NCBI GenBank assembly: GCA_934643145.1
Contig: CAKUBM010000015.1
Coordinates: forward strand, 1-47,151
From: an uncultured Collinsella sp.
GTDB taxonomy: Bacteria; Actinomycetota; Coriobacteriia; Coriobacteriales; Coriobacteriaceae
DNA: 47,151 nt
Direction: 5' to 3'
Positions within the stretch are counted from its first letter, which is position 1; every line of letters begins with the position of its first letter. A program made the position numbers and the translations under genes. The notes below the pieces were generated by a model. The model was not told where the DNA came from, did not search any database, and saw nothing but the letters and a program-made list of their open reading frames with translations. Positions 1 to 8,053 of this stretch are shown in pieces.

Positions 1-25
1 GTTCGACCTTCTCCCTGCTGTACAT
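1..25 (-). CDS. Start of a gene running off the left edge (possible transposase)
   Basis: Only the first eight codons are visible, reading MYSREKVE from an ATG at 23-25 on the minus strand. A perfect GGAGG ribosome binding site lies at 31-35 with five bases of spacing, and this is the main support. Such a basic and acidic N-terminus is seen in helix-turn-helix transposases of IS families, but that identity is a guess from eight residues. A small hairpin (GGACCG, CGGTCC arms, 41-57) lies just upstream. Confidence 0.4.
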
Positions 26-200
26 GCGAACCTCCAGTCCGGACCGTCTCGCGGTCCAACTTTCTGTCCGCACCCCCAAAAGCCCCAAAAATCGTCCAAA
101 TATCCACTCTCGATATCCGACCGTCCGAAAATCTTTGCTCGTGCGGTGACGGCTACGGCAAGGCGTCATCGCCGGATCGGTAATGGCTCTGCCGGACGAC
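26..200. other. Intergenic stretch between the left-edge gene and a hypothetical gene
   Basis: No open reading frame is supported here. It holds a hairpin at 41-57 and, near 145-178, an imperfect inverted repeat (about nine pairs, one mismatch) just past the stop of the following minus-strand gene. The latter could be a weak terminator but lacks a T-run. Confidence 0.4.
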
Positions 201-692
201 TTATTCCTGCGCAGCCTCGTGTCCGTCCATCAGGAACAGCCTAAGAACCAGCTTGATGACATTTCCCGGTTTGACTTCTGCCGCGTCAAAGACGTGGCGC
301 TCGGCGAGCTCGCTGCAGTATGCATAGATGTCGCGGATAAGGTCCGCGCCCGAAAGCGTAAACATGTAGCCTGCGTCCGAAAGCGCATTGGGTGCGGCGG
401 GCAACTTGGTCATGCGACAAAAGGTCAACAGGTCGGGCGCCATAGCGTCTTGGTAGCCAAGATGGCTGCCGTCTTCTTGTGCGGCGAGTTCCAGCTGGCG
501 TACTCGATCCAGCGCCGCTGCCAGCACAAAGCTCGGTGTGGGAGCATTGACGTCCTCCGTGCTCGCCACGAGTCTGCCCGCCGCCTGCGTGACGAGCCAA
601 GCGACCTCGCGCTGGCAGCGCACGGCCTTGCGCGTAACCGGCTTGATGGACGAAGAAGAAACGCTCCCCTTAGGCGGATTCGAAACAGCCAC
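201..692 (-). CDS. Hypothetical protein, 163 aa
   Basis: I do not recognise a family. The protein is soluble-looking: a Ser/Thr-rich N-terminus (about 20 residues) followed by what look like amphipathic helices, with no signal peptide or membrane segment. The start is a GTG at 690-692 preceded by GGGAGG with five bases of spacing, a strong site. It is transcribed away from the next gene, whose ATG lies only 11 bp away, so the ribosome binding site of this gene sits in the space between the two starts. Ala-, Leu- and Asp-rich composition and codon use fit the window. The gene looks real, but function cannot be assigned. Confidence 0.55.
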   Translation of the reverse strand: MAVSNPPKGSVSSSSIKPVTRKAVRCQREVAWLVTQAAGRLVASTEDVNAPTPSFVLAAALDRVRQLELAAQEDGSHLGYQDAMAPDLLTFCRMTKLPAAPNALSDAGYMFTLSGADLIRDIYAYCSELAERHVFDAAEVKPGNVIKLVLRLFLMDGHEAAQE

Positions 693-703
693 AAGAACCT
701 CCC

Positions 704-1120
704 ATGAACAATCCGGCCCAACAAGCCCGGATGAAACACGTGCTACATCAGTATACAGGGGAGTGGGGTAGCGGGGTACAAGTGCGCCAGCGGCAAACCG
801 AGAGCATCAACAATGTGCCTCCGCTCTATTTGGACGATGGTACGTGGGTCATTAAGTATTCGGTTCAAGCGCCGGGTACCGTTGGTTTTCGAGACCAGAA
901 TTACAACCGTAAAATGCTCAACTGCACGGAATGTGGCATTCCAGTCGGAGTCATATTTGCAACCGAGGTGGGCTACAAGGTGCTCGGCCTTGCGTTTGTT
1001 GAACGGTTCGAGCCCGAAAACGGATGGTTTGGACCCAATACGGTGTTTCTTGAGGCCCATCGCATTGAGTTCGATCACTCGGAAAAGAAGCGTGAAAAGG
1101 CGGGGCCTCTGCCGTATTAG
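704..1120 (+). CDS. Hypothetical protein with a CxxC motif, 138 aa
   Basis: Unrecognised small soluble protein. It has a TECGIP-type CxxC-like pair near residues 73-76 and a well-ordered C-terminal half rich in aromatic residues (GLAFVERFEPENGWFGP), typical of a compact domain. It ends in a Lys/Glu-rich tail. The start is uncertain: the ATG at 704 has no purine-rich ribosome binding site, and the ATG at 731 or a GTG at 783 behind GGGGAGTGGGG is possible. Codon use is less GC-biased than in the housekeeping genes, which could mean transfer. The next gene on this strand also encodes a Cys-rich protein, so the two may form a small accessory unit. Confidence 0.55.
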   Translation: MNNPAQQARMKHVLHQYTGEWGSGVQVRQRQTESINNVPPLYLDDGTWVIKYSVQAPGTVGFRDQNYNRKMLNCTECGIPVGVIFATEVGYKVLGLAFVERFEPENGWFGPNTVFLEAHRIEFDHSEKKREKAGPLPY

Positions 1121-1242
1121 CGTATTTGGCTTTGGCGGTCTTTTACGATCGTGTTGTTTGATCGGATCGCGCGGCGATGCAATCTCGCGCACGCCTGCTG
1201 GTGCATGCTCTTCCTGATTTGTATAGCGAGAGGGGAGCGAGC

Positions 1243-1527
1243 GTGAGCTGGCGAGGCGATATTGCGATGGGGAAGTACGGAAAACTGCCGTGTGCCCTTA
1301 TAGACAACAAAATGTTTCCGAGCGTAGAAGTTGATTGCGGGTCGTTTGTCGTCTCCTGTCCTTGCTGCGGCTCGCAAATACCGTGCCTCGACATTTGGTT
1401 CATCGATGCGCGCGACAGACTTAGCGACGAAGTGAGAAAACGGACGGGCGTTCATATGCCGGTGTATCAGGAGAAATGCCCTGTTTGTGGCCTCGATATC
1501 GTGTACGACGCCGGCGACGAGGGATAG
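1243..1527 (+). CDS. Small Zn-ribbon-like protein, 94 aa
   Basis: Two CxxC pairs (SCPCCGSQIPC around residues 42-50 and KCPVCGLDI near residue 82) predict a treble-clef or zinc-ribbon fold binding one Zn2+. No catalytic motif is visible. The chosen start is GTG at 1243, because AGGGGAG at 1231-1237 sits five bases upstream. A longer frame back to 1177 exists but has no ribosome binding site. It follows the CxxC protein on the same strand after 122 bp. Function is unknown; nucleic-acid or protein binding is a reasonable guess from the fold only. Confidence 0.6.
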   Translation: MSWRGDIAMGKYGKLPCALIDNKMFPSVEVDCGSFVVSCPCCGSQIPCLDIWFIDARDRLSDEVRKRTGVHMPVYQEKCPVCGLDIVYDAGDEG

Positions 1528-1565
1528 GTGATGCGGAGGAGCTGACTGTGAAGGCATCTCTGTCC

Positions 1566-2252
1566 CTATAAATAAATCCCCTCACCGAGCTGCTTGTGGA
1601 ACTCGGCGTGATGGTCGCGTGCCCAGGTAAAGAGCGCCTGGTCAAAGTCGGTGCGTGTGGCCGGGACGCCGAAGACGCCGGCAACTTCGACGCGCACAAA
1701 CTCCAGTGCCGGCAGTTTGTTGATGGCGGTGAGGGCAAACGGGGACGAGGGCTCCTCGAACAGATAGCGGCTGCCTTGCAGCGCGTCGCAACTGGTGCAC
1801 GTGTTGCCGAGCGATGGGGCTTTGGAGGCTCGCGCGCCTACGGGCTTGTAGCCACAGCGCTTAGAAAGATAGTCGCGGATCTCGCCCGGCACGCAGCCAA
1901 GAGCGGGAACAATGGCGAGCGCGTTGGCATTGGCCGTGTCGATGGCAATGTGCCCGGCCTTGTTGGGCGCGTGCGCGATGGCGATGTCCTCGCCGTCATC
2001 GGCTCGATAGGGAATGCCGAAGGCCGCGACCGAGGTCTCTTTGCGGCATTTCCAGCACTCGCGCTTGCCCAGTACTAGATATATATACGGCCCAGAGGGG
2101 TCGGATCGGCCAACGCCGGGCAGCCACTCGGCAAAGGGCTCGGGGTTGACGCCGCTGGGCACGTACCAGATCTTCTTGGTCCGGTCCCATTTGGCGCCCA
2201 ACGCCTTGGCTTCTTCTTTGTGTGAAAAAGGGACATCGAGCTCGGTGCGCAT
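1566..2252 (-). CDS. DUF5710 domain protein with four-Cys zinc motif
   Basis: The N-terminal 30 residues (DVPFSHKEEAKALGAKWD then a KIWYVP motif) are a clear DUF5710 domain, a short fold often found on phage, plasmid and DNA-processing proteins. A CWKC pair (near residue 66) and a CTSC pair (near residue 152) could bind one zinc ion. The C-terminal third has no recognisable motif. The start is the ATG at 2250-2252, with AAGGAG six bases upstream. A longer frame to 2288 adds twelve residues without a ribosome binding site. It is convergent with the Zn-ribbon gene (38 bp between stops). Domain assignment is firm; molecular function is unknown. Confidence 0.75.
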   Translation of the reverse strand: MRTELDVPFSHKEEAKALGAKWDRTKKIWYVPSGVNPEPFAEWLPGVGRSDPSGPYIYLVLGKRECWKCRKETSVAAFGIPYRADDGEDIAIAHAPNKAGHIAIDTANANALAIVPALGCVPGEIRDYLSKRCGYKPVGARASKAPSLGNTCTSCDALQGSRYLFEEPSSPFALTAINKLPALEFVRVEVAGVFGVPATRTDFDQALFTWARDHHAEFHKQLGEGIYL

Positions 2253-2540
2253 GGCGGCTCCTTGGTGCTGCAGGTGTAAGTGGCTCAAGGATACCGCAGG
2301 GCGCAGACATCGCGGCGTTTTGCCGAGAAGTTGTGGTGCGGACTGATTGGTTATGCCGATGGATGGATCGGCAAGTAGATGGTCGGCTTTTGACCAGTTG
2401 GGCGGTTGGAGCAGCTTGCGGCGCAGTTTTGTGCCTGGCTATTGTTGATGTTGGGGTATTGAATATATTTGGCTGCCATTCGTCAGGTGAATTGTTGTTA
2501 CGTTGCGATGACGGTTGGAACTGCCAGCGGATTTAGCGAC
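2253..2540. other. Intergenic, no supported gene
   Basis: Less GC-rich than the flanks (for example the stretch around 2440-2480). Frames are present on both strands but none has a ribosome binding site or recognisable protein. No repeat or promoter stands out. Confidence 0.4.
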
Positions 2541-2579
2541 AAAAAACAAAACAGCCCAGAGGACATAGCCTCTGAGCTG
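2541..2579 (-). terminator. Rho-independent terminator after tRNA-Val
   Basis: On the minus strand an 11-pair stem (CAGCTCAGAGG with CCTCTGGGCTG, one wobble, six-base loop) is followed by TTTTGTTTTTT. It lies nine bases past the tRNA CCA end. Confidence 0.85.
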
Positions 2580-2587
2580 CGAACATT

Positions 2588-2662
2588 TGGTGGGCGTTAG
2601 AAGATTTGAACTTCTGACCTCTTCCGTGTCAGGGAAGCGCTCTCCCCCTGAGCTAAACGCCC
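2588..2662 (-). tRNA. tRNA-Val (GAC)
   Basis: Complete cloverleaf of 75 nt including encoded CCA. The acceptor GGGCGTT pairs with AACGCCC, the D-arm is GCTC/GAGC, the anticodon stem CTTCC/GGAAG encloses loop CTGACAC with anticodon GAC, and the T-arm carries TTCAAAT. Unlike tRNA-Phe, -Leu and -Arg in this window, no tRNA-linked cassette follows it. Confidence 0.95.
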
Positions 2663-2691
2663 GATCAAGGGTGCGCAAGCGCGCAAGGGAT

Positions 2692-2720
2692 AATATAACG
2701 GAGCCTGAACTCGGTGGCAA
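2692..2720 (-). promoter_or_regulatory. Promoter of tRNA-Val
   Basis: Minus strand: TTGCCA (2715-2720), 17-base spacer, TATATT (2692-2697). An A/T-rich segment (ATTTTTAAAAATGTTC) abuts the -35 box, as at the other tRNA genes here. Confidence 0.8.
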
Positions 2721-2951
2721 GAACATTTTTAAAAATCGCTTACATTGTGGAATTCGGGGGCTTTGTCATATCCATTTCAAAAGAGCCTGCTGCCGCGATT
2801 TGACTGTCGCATAATGCAAGGCCATTGCGGTATCGAGCTATGGAAAGACGTCTGCGGAATTGTCCTACCGATAAGCGGACAAGCCTTCGGCTGGTGCCTT
2901 CGCCGTGGTAAGGTAAGCCGAATTGTTTCCAGGCTGCTTCGAGGGAATGGA

Positions 2952-3974
2952 ATGAGCAAAGAGCGTGTCGAGCAGGTCGAAGGCGCAGGGGCTTCGGTGC
3001 CGATGACCGATATATCGAACATTGATGTGCCCGAGGGCACCGACGAGCTCAGCCGCAACACCCGTCGCGCGTGGCGCGACCGCCTTAACAGCGCCTCGAC
3101 GCGCAAGATGATCACGGGCGTTCTGGCCACGCTGGTGGGTGGTTCGTTTTGGGGCTTCTCGGGTACCAGCGCGAGCTTTCTGTTCGATACCTACCACGTC
3201 GATACCCTGTGGCTCATGAGCGTACGTCAGATTCTCGCCGGCCTGCTGTTTATGGTCGTGGTCGTCGCGCGCGATCGTGCGCGCCTGGTCAAACTGTGGA
3301 CCATGCCTACCGACCGCAAGCAGCTGCTGCTCTTTACCGCCTTTGGCTTGCTGTTCAATCAGTTTTGCTATCTTTCGGCCGTGCGCCTGACGAACGCCGG
3401 AACCGCGACGGTGCTCCAATGCCTGCAGCTGGTCATCATCATGGGATACACCTGCGTCATCGATCGCCGTATGCCGCGTCCGCGCGAGGTTATCGGCATT
3501 GGCCTGGCTCTGGGCGGTACGTTTTTGATCGCTACCGGCGGGGACCCCACCAGCCTGAGCATCTCGCCGCTCGGCCTGATCGCGGGCCTTATGTGTGCGG
3601 TCAGCGCCACCTGCATGGCAGTGATCCCCGCTAAGATTCTGCCCGAATACGGCAGCCCCATCGTCACGGGTTCGGCTATGCTCACGGCGGGTGTGGTCTC
3701 GTGCATCTTCGTACAGCCCTGGGCGCATATGCCGGCGCTCGACGCTGCCGGTATCGAGGCGCTCGCGGTGTTCGTGGTCATCGGTTCGTTTTTTGCCTAC
3801 ATGCTGTATATGCAGGGCGTTAAGGACATCGGCTCGGTGCGTGCGAGCCTCATCGGAACCGTGGAGCCGGTTTCGGCGACCATCACCAGCGCTGTTATGC
3901 TGGGCACGGTATTTTTGCCGACCGACCTTATCGGCTTTGCCATGATCATCGTGATGATGTTCCTTACGGTGTAG
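2952..3974 (+). CDS. EamA/DMT-family transporter
   Basis: A 340-residue integral membrane protein of the drug/metabolite transporter superfamily with two EamA repeats (about residues 55-190 and 205-340), each predicted to form five helices. Family hallmarks are the GGSFWGFSGTSA segment opening repeat 1 and the VEPVSATI motif near the end of repeat 2. The N-terminal 45 residues are hydrophilic and cytoplasmic. The start is ATG 2952 after GAGGGA (five-base spacing); an in-frame extension to 2745 lacks a ribosome binding site. Members export amino acids or metabolites; the substrate cannot be read from sequence. It stands alone, between tRNA-Val and the DUF4012 gene. Confidence 0.9.
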   Translation: MSKERVEQVEGAGASVPMTDISNIDVPEGTDELSRNTRRAWRDRLNSASTRKMITGVLATLVGGSFWGFSGTSASFLFDTYHVDTLWLMSVRQILAGLLFMVVVVARDRARLVKLWTMPTDRKQLLLFTAFGLLFNQFCYLSAVRLTNAGTATVLQCLQLVIIMGYTCVIDRRMPRPREVIGIGLALGGTFLIATGGDPTSLSISPLGLIAGLMCAVSATCMAVIPAKILPEYGSPIVTGSAMLTAGVVSCIFVQPWAHMPALDAAGIEALAVFVVIGSFFAYMLYMQGVKDIGSVRASLIGTVEPVSATITSAVMLGTVFLPTDLIGFAMIIVMMFLTV

Positions 3975-4120
3975 CTGGCGCCGCCAAGACCGATAAGGTG
4001 TTGCGCCACATTTTCGCAAATTGATGTCCGTGTCTGGAGTTTAGCTGTCGATGCCCAATATGCCATAAACTAGTAACGTTATGGACTTTTTCATTGCGAC
4101 TCAATTGCGAGGATTTCTTT

Positions 4121-6433
4121 ATGGCTGGTAATCACTTTAAGGGCAGCGACAGCGGCCGTCCTGCGGTTCCGCCGCGTTCGAACGGGACTGGAAAAGCCGG
4201 CATGCCGAGCGGAGCTGGTCAGAACAGTGCCGGTAGGCGCACGTCCCCGGGCGAGACGGCGATGTTTACCGCTCTGTATGAGCAGTCTCAGAAGGCCAAA
4301 AAGACCGGTCGAGCAAGAGGGAATGTCTTTGCGGGCGGTGCGACCCCCACGTCGCAGCCGAGCGGGGCTCCTTCGACACCTGCGAACAACGCAGGCACTG
4401 CCAACGCCGCGAATGCCGCCGGCAACACTAATGCCGGCAATGCCGCCAACAATACTCCCTCTGCCGGTGGCGCGGGGCTTACGGGTAACCTTGGTACAAT
4501 CTATACGGGTGCCTCTGAGACCGGCACATTCGCCCGTTTGGAAGATAACGGTGCCGAGTTTAAGGGCTCCGGTTCCAAGGAAGATTATTACGATTTTGGC
4601 CTGAACTATGGCAACGACGCTTCGTCGAGTTCAACCTCGGACGGCCTGGTCCGTCATCGTCATCGCAAGGGCGAGCGCAAGAAGCGCCATGTTGGCGCCG
4701 TTGTCGCCGCCGTTGTCGCGGTGCTTCTCGTTGCGCTTGGTGCGAGTGGCTTTATGCTGCTCAACTCGGCAAAGACCGTAAAGAGCGAAGCGAAGGAGGC
4801 TGTCGAGATTGTCAGCGGCCTTAAGGACAAGGTCACGTCGGGCGATTTTTCGACGCTGCCCGACGATGCGAAGAAGATCGACGAGCTCTGCAATAGCATG
4901 AAGGCGGAGACCTCGAGCCCGCTGTGGACGGCGGCTTCGTTTATTCCGGTGTACGGCAGCGACATCAACGCGGCCCGTACCATGATCGACGCCCTGTCCG
5001 ATGTTTCGAGCAATGCGCTGGTTCCCATGGCCGACAACCTTTCGCAGGCCACGCCCGGCAAGCTGTTCCAGGACGGCATGATTAACGTGTCTGCGCTGCA
5101 GGCGGTCGCCGATTCGCTTTCCAGCAGCTCGAAGGTGTTCAAGAGCGCCAACGAGAAGATCCAGAGTATTGGCGATACGCATATTTCTCAGGTGACCGAG
5201 CTGGTTGATAAGGCCAAGGACGGCTTTGCCACTCTCAGCGGCGCGGTTGACGCGGCGGAGAAGGTCGCCCCCGTTCTCCCCCAGATGCTCGGTGCCAACG
5301 GCCAGACGCGCAACTACCTGGTGTACGCCATGAATAATGTCGAGATTCGTGCCTGCGGCGGCTTTGGCGGCTCGCAGGGCCTGATCTCGGTTACCGACGG
5401 CCAGATGTCGATCAACGACTTTGTCGCCTGCATTGCACGTAGCGAGGATGAGGCAGTCGAGAGCGTCGACGAAGAGGACGAGGCGCTGTTCGGCAACCAC
5501 AGTAACCTGTACAACTCGGGTAACACGTATTCGCCCGACTGGCCCCGCAACTCGCAGCGTGTCGCCGCTTTGTGGAAGTCCGAGTATGGCCAAGACGTTG
5601 ATGGCGTCATCGGTATCGATCCCGTGTTCCTGCAGTATCTGCTGGGCCTTGTCGGTATTGTTTCGCTGCCCGATGGCACGGTCGTCGACGGCACCAATGC
5701 GGCCAAGGTCCTCATGCACGATGTGTACTGGAACTATCCGGTCGAGGAGTCGGACGGCATCTTCGCATCCGTTGCCAGCGCTGCTTTCGACAAGATTCTC
5801 GGCGGCATCGGCGATGTCGATGTTACGAAGCTCGTCAGCGCCGTTGAGCGCGGCGCCGAAGAGGGCCGCTTGATCGCGTGGATGAAAAACGACGACGAGC
5901 AGAACGCTATCAAGGAAATGAACATCGACGCCTCGCTGCCCGATCCGGACGACCCGAGCGAGGATCCCGTTGCCGGTGTTTACTTTAATAACCTGAGCTT
6001 CTCCAAGCTCGATTGGTACCTCAACGCCGATACGCAGATTGGCCAGGGCGTCAAGAATGGCGACGGCACGTGCTCCTATCGCATCACCGTCACCCTGACG
6101 AACATCATGACGCAGGAAGAGGCCGGCAAGCTGCCCGACTACGTTGCAGCGAGCGCACCCGATGCCGCGCGTGATGACGAGCGCCTGAATGTCTCGCTGT
6201 TCGCCCCGACGGGCGGTAACATTTCGGACCTTACCGTCGAGGGCACCCAGTTTGGGCTTGGCGCTGCCACGTGGCATGGCATTCCCTTCTATTCGGGAAC
6301 CGTTGACTTGCACGCGGGTGAGACGACGACGATCACCTATACGCTGACCACGTCGACCGAGGCGGGAGACAAGCCGCTTACGCTGCGCCAGACCCCCACG
6401 TGCCAGGCGGCTCGCGACAGCGCTTCGGCGTAG
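4121..6433 (+). CDS. DUF4012 domain membrane-anchored protein
   Basis: A 770-residue protein in three parts. Residues 1-185 are low complexity: Gly/Ser-rich, then an Ala/Asn-rich tract (AGTANAANAAGNTN). A basic stop-transfer-like motif (RHRHRKGERKKR) precedes one membrane helix at about 190-213. The remaining 550 residues are extracellular and contain the DUF4012 domain (YLVYAMNNVEIRACGGFGG near residue 405). Members are large surface proteins of Actinobacteria, often near polysaccharide genes; their biochemical role is not established. The start is ATG 4121 behind GAGGA with seven-base spacing. glmM follows after a terminator, so the two are probably separate units, although both concern the envelope. 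Confidence 0.85.
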   Translation: MAGNHFKGSDSGRPAVPPRSNGTGKAGMPSGAGQNSAGRRTSPGETAMFTALYEQSQKAKKTGRARGNVFAGGATPTSQPSGAPSTPANNAGTANAANAAGNTNAGNAANNTPSAGGAGLTGNLGTIYTGASETGTFARLEDNGAEFKGSGSKEDYYDFGLNYGNDASSSSTSDGLVRHRHRKGERKKRHVGAVVAAVVAVLLVALGASGFMLLNSAKTVKSEAKEAVEIVSGLKDKVTSGDFSTLPDDAKKIDELCNSMKAETSSPLWTAASFIPVYGSDINAARTMIDALSDVSSNALVPMADNLSQATPGKLFQDGMINVSALQAVADSLSSSSKVFKSANEKIQSIGDTHISQVTELVDKAKDGFATLSGAVDAAEKVAPVLPQMLGANGQTRNYLVYAMNNVEIRACGGFGGSQGLISVTDGQMSINDFVACIARSEDEAVESVDEEDEALFGNHSNLYNSGNTYSPDWPRNSQRVAALWKSEYGQDVDGVIGIDPVFLQYLLGLVGIVSLPDGTVVDGTNAAKVLMHDVYWNYPVEESDGIFASVASAAFDKILGGIGDVDVTKLVSAVERGAEEGRLIAWMKNDDEQNAIKEMNIDASLPDPDDPSEDPVAGVYFNNLSFSKLDWYLNADTQIGQGVKNGDGTCSYRITVTLTNIMTQEEAGKLPDYVAASAPDAARDDERLNVSLFAPTGGNISDLTVEGTQFGLGAATWHGIPFYSGTVDLHAGETTTITYTLTTSTEAGDKPLTLRQTPTCQAARDSASA

Positions 6434-6470
6434 GGTTTTTCTGGTAGACCAGATAATCGAGTACCATTTT

Positions 6471-6505
6471 GGGGCGGACAGATAATCTGTTCGCCCCATT
6501 TTTAT
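6471..6505 (+). terminator. Terminator between the DUF4012 gene and glmM
   Basis: GGGGCGGACAGA and TCTGTTCGCCCC form a 12-pair stem with loop TAA, followed by ATTTTTA. The glmM ribosome binding site begins immediately after. Confidence 0.85.
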
Positions 6506-6516
6506 AAGGAGAGCGC

Positions 6517-7848
6517 ATGAAGTACTTTGGCACCGACGGCTTTCGCGGCGAGGCCAACGTTGGGCTGACGGTAGAGCACGCCTATAAGATCGGTCGTTTT
6601 GTGGGCTGGTATTACGGCGCCAATCGCGAGCGCAAGGCACGCGTCATCGTAGGTAAGGACACGCGTCGATCCAGCTATATGTTCGAGGCGGCGCTGGTGA
6701 GTGGCTTGGTCGCGAGCGGTGCGGACGCCTACATGCTGCACGTGATTCCGACGCCGGGCGTGGCACACCAGACCGTGGAGGGCTGCTTCGATTGTGGCAT
6801 CATGATCAGCGCGAGCCACAACCCGTTTTGCGATAACGGCATTAAGCTCGTCAACAGCGACGGCTTTAAGATGGACGAGGACGTACTGGAGCTCATCGAG
6901 GACTACATCGATGGCAAGAGCGAGGTGCCGCTGGCCACGGGCAACCACATTGGCGCCACGGTGGACTACATGCAGGGCCGCAACCGCTACATCGCCTCGC
7001 TCATCGCGAGCGCGAACTTTTCGCTGCAGGGCGTCAAGATTGGCCTGGACTGCGCCAACGGCTCGGCGTCCTCGGTCGCCAAGCCGGTGTTCGACGCGCT
7101 GGGCGCCGATGTGCGCGTGATCAACGCCGCGCCCGATGGCTTCAACATTAACGTCGACTGCGGCTCCACGCATATGGAGCGCCTGCAGCGCCACGTGGTG
7201 GAGCAGGGCCTGGACGTGGGCTTTGCCTACGATGGCGATGCCGACCGCTGCCTGGCCGTGGACGAGCGCGGTCGCGTGGTCGACGGCGACCAGATTCTGT
7301 ACGTGTGCGGCGTGTATTTGAACAAGCACGGCCGTCTTTCGGGCGGTACCGTGGTGCCGACCATCGCCAGCAACTTTGGCCTGATCAAGTCGCTGGAGCT
7401 TGCCGGCCTGAGCGCCGTGACCAGCAGCGTGGGCGACCGTCACGTGTACGCCAAGATGCGCGAGGGCGGCTACAGCCTGGGCGGCGAGCAGACGGGCCAT
7501 ACGATCTTTGGCGATATCGAGCGCACGGGCGACGGCATCATGACTTCGCTGCGCGTGATGGAAGTGATCCGTGCCGAGCGCGAGACGCTCTCGCAGCTCA
7601 CGGCACCGTGTAAGCTGCTGCCGCAGGCACAGGTGGCCGTGCGCGTGGCGGACAAGGACGCCGCCCTCGATAGCATGGGAGTGCAGAACGCCATCGCCGA
7701 GGCCGAGGCATCGCTGGCAGGCGAGGGCCGCGTGCTCGTGCGCAAGAGCGGAACCGAGTCAGTCATCCGCGTCCTGGCCGAAGCGCCCGACCAAGCATCC
7801 GCCGATGCCGCCATGAAGTGCATCGCCAGCGCGCTCGAGGCTCTGTAG
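6517..7848 (+). CDS. glmM: Phosphoglucosamine mutase
   Basis: Interconverts glucosamine-6-phosphate and glucosamine-1-phosphate for UDP-GlcNAc, hence peptidoglycan, synthesis in the cytoplasm. At 443 residues it is full length. All four active-site loops are present: the phosphoserine loop ISASHNP with catalytic Ser at residue 100, the Mg2+ loop DGDADR near 239, the sugar loop GEQTGH near 324, and the phosphate loop RKSGTES near 409. The N-terminal FGTDGFRG is diagnostic of GlmM within the family. The start ATG follows AAGGAGA with a five-base gap. It is apparently monocistronic: a terminator precedes it and hairpins follow it. Confidence 0.95.
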   Translation: MKYFGTDGFRGEANVGLTVEHAYKIGRFVGWYYGANRERKARVIVGKDTRRSSYMFEAALVSGLVASGADAYMLHVIPTPGVAHQTVEGCFDCGIMISASHNPFCDNGIKLVNSDGFKMDEDVLELIEDYIDGKSEVPLATGNHIGATVDYMQGRNRYIASLIASANFSLQGVKIGLDCANGSASSVAKPVFDALGADVRVINAAPDGFNINVDCGSTHMERLQRHVVEQGLDVGFAYDGDADRCLAVDERGRVVDGDQILYVCGVYLNKHGRLSGGTVVPTIASNFGLIKSLELAGLSAVTSSVGDRHVYAKMREGGYSLGGEQTGHTIFGDIERTGDGIMTSLRVMEVIRAERETLSQLTAPCKLLPQAQVAVRVADKDAALDSMGVQNAIAEAEASLAGEGRVLVRKSGTESVIRVLAEAPDQASADAAMKCIASALEAL

Positions 7849-7877
7849 TTACGCGGTTTTACCAAACCGCGTAACTA
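7846..7877 (+). repeat. Perfect 14-bp palindrome overlapping the glmM stop codon
   Basis: TAGTTACGCGGTTT (7846-7859) and its exact complement (7864-7877) are separated by TACC. The left arm begins with the glmM stop codon. No T-run follows, so it is not a classical terminator; it could stabilise the 3' end of the transcript or be a protein site. Confidence 0.8.
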
Positions 7878-7890
7878 CTCGACGCTGCAA

Positions 7891-7985
7891 ACGCCCCTAA
7901 GCGGCAATCTGACGTTCAATTTCAAGGGCGCGACCAGAAGGTCAGCGCCCTTTCATTTCACGTCACCTTGCTCGCTTAGGGTCGT
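7891..7985. repeat. Nested intergenic palindrome with an inner terminator
   Basis: An outer pair of arms (7891-7903 and 7973-7985, 13 bp with one mismatch, core CCCTAAGCG/CGCTTAGGG) encloses an inner hairpin at 7924-7952 (AAGGGCGC-GACC, loop AGAA, GGTC-A-GCGCCCTT). The inner hairpin is followed by TTTCATTTC and may end glmM transcription. The M32 gene ends 68 bp further on the other strand. Confidence 0.65.
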
Positions 7986-8053
7986 TTTCGCTGACGTTGC
8001 CAAGACATTGGCGTCAACATGGTTGGCGTTGGCGATGGCGTGCTGGTCAATCC

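Noticed and set aside
2222..2536. Plus-strand frame upstream of tRNA-Val
   Set aside because: Starts inside the DUF5710 gene on the other strand, has no ribosome binding site and encodes a Cys/Trp-rich, improbable protein.
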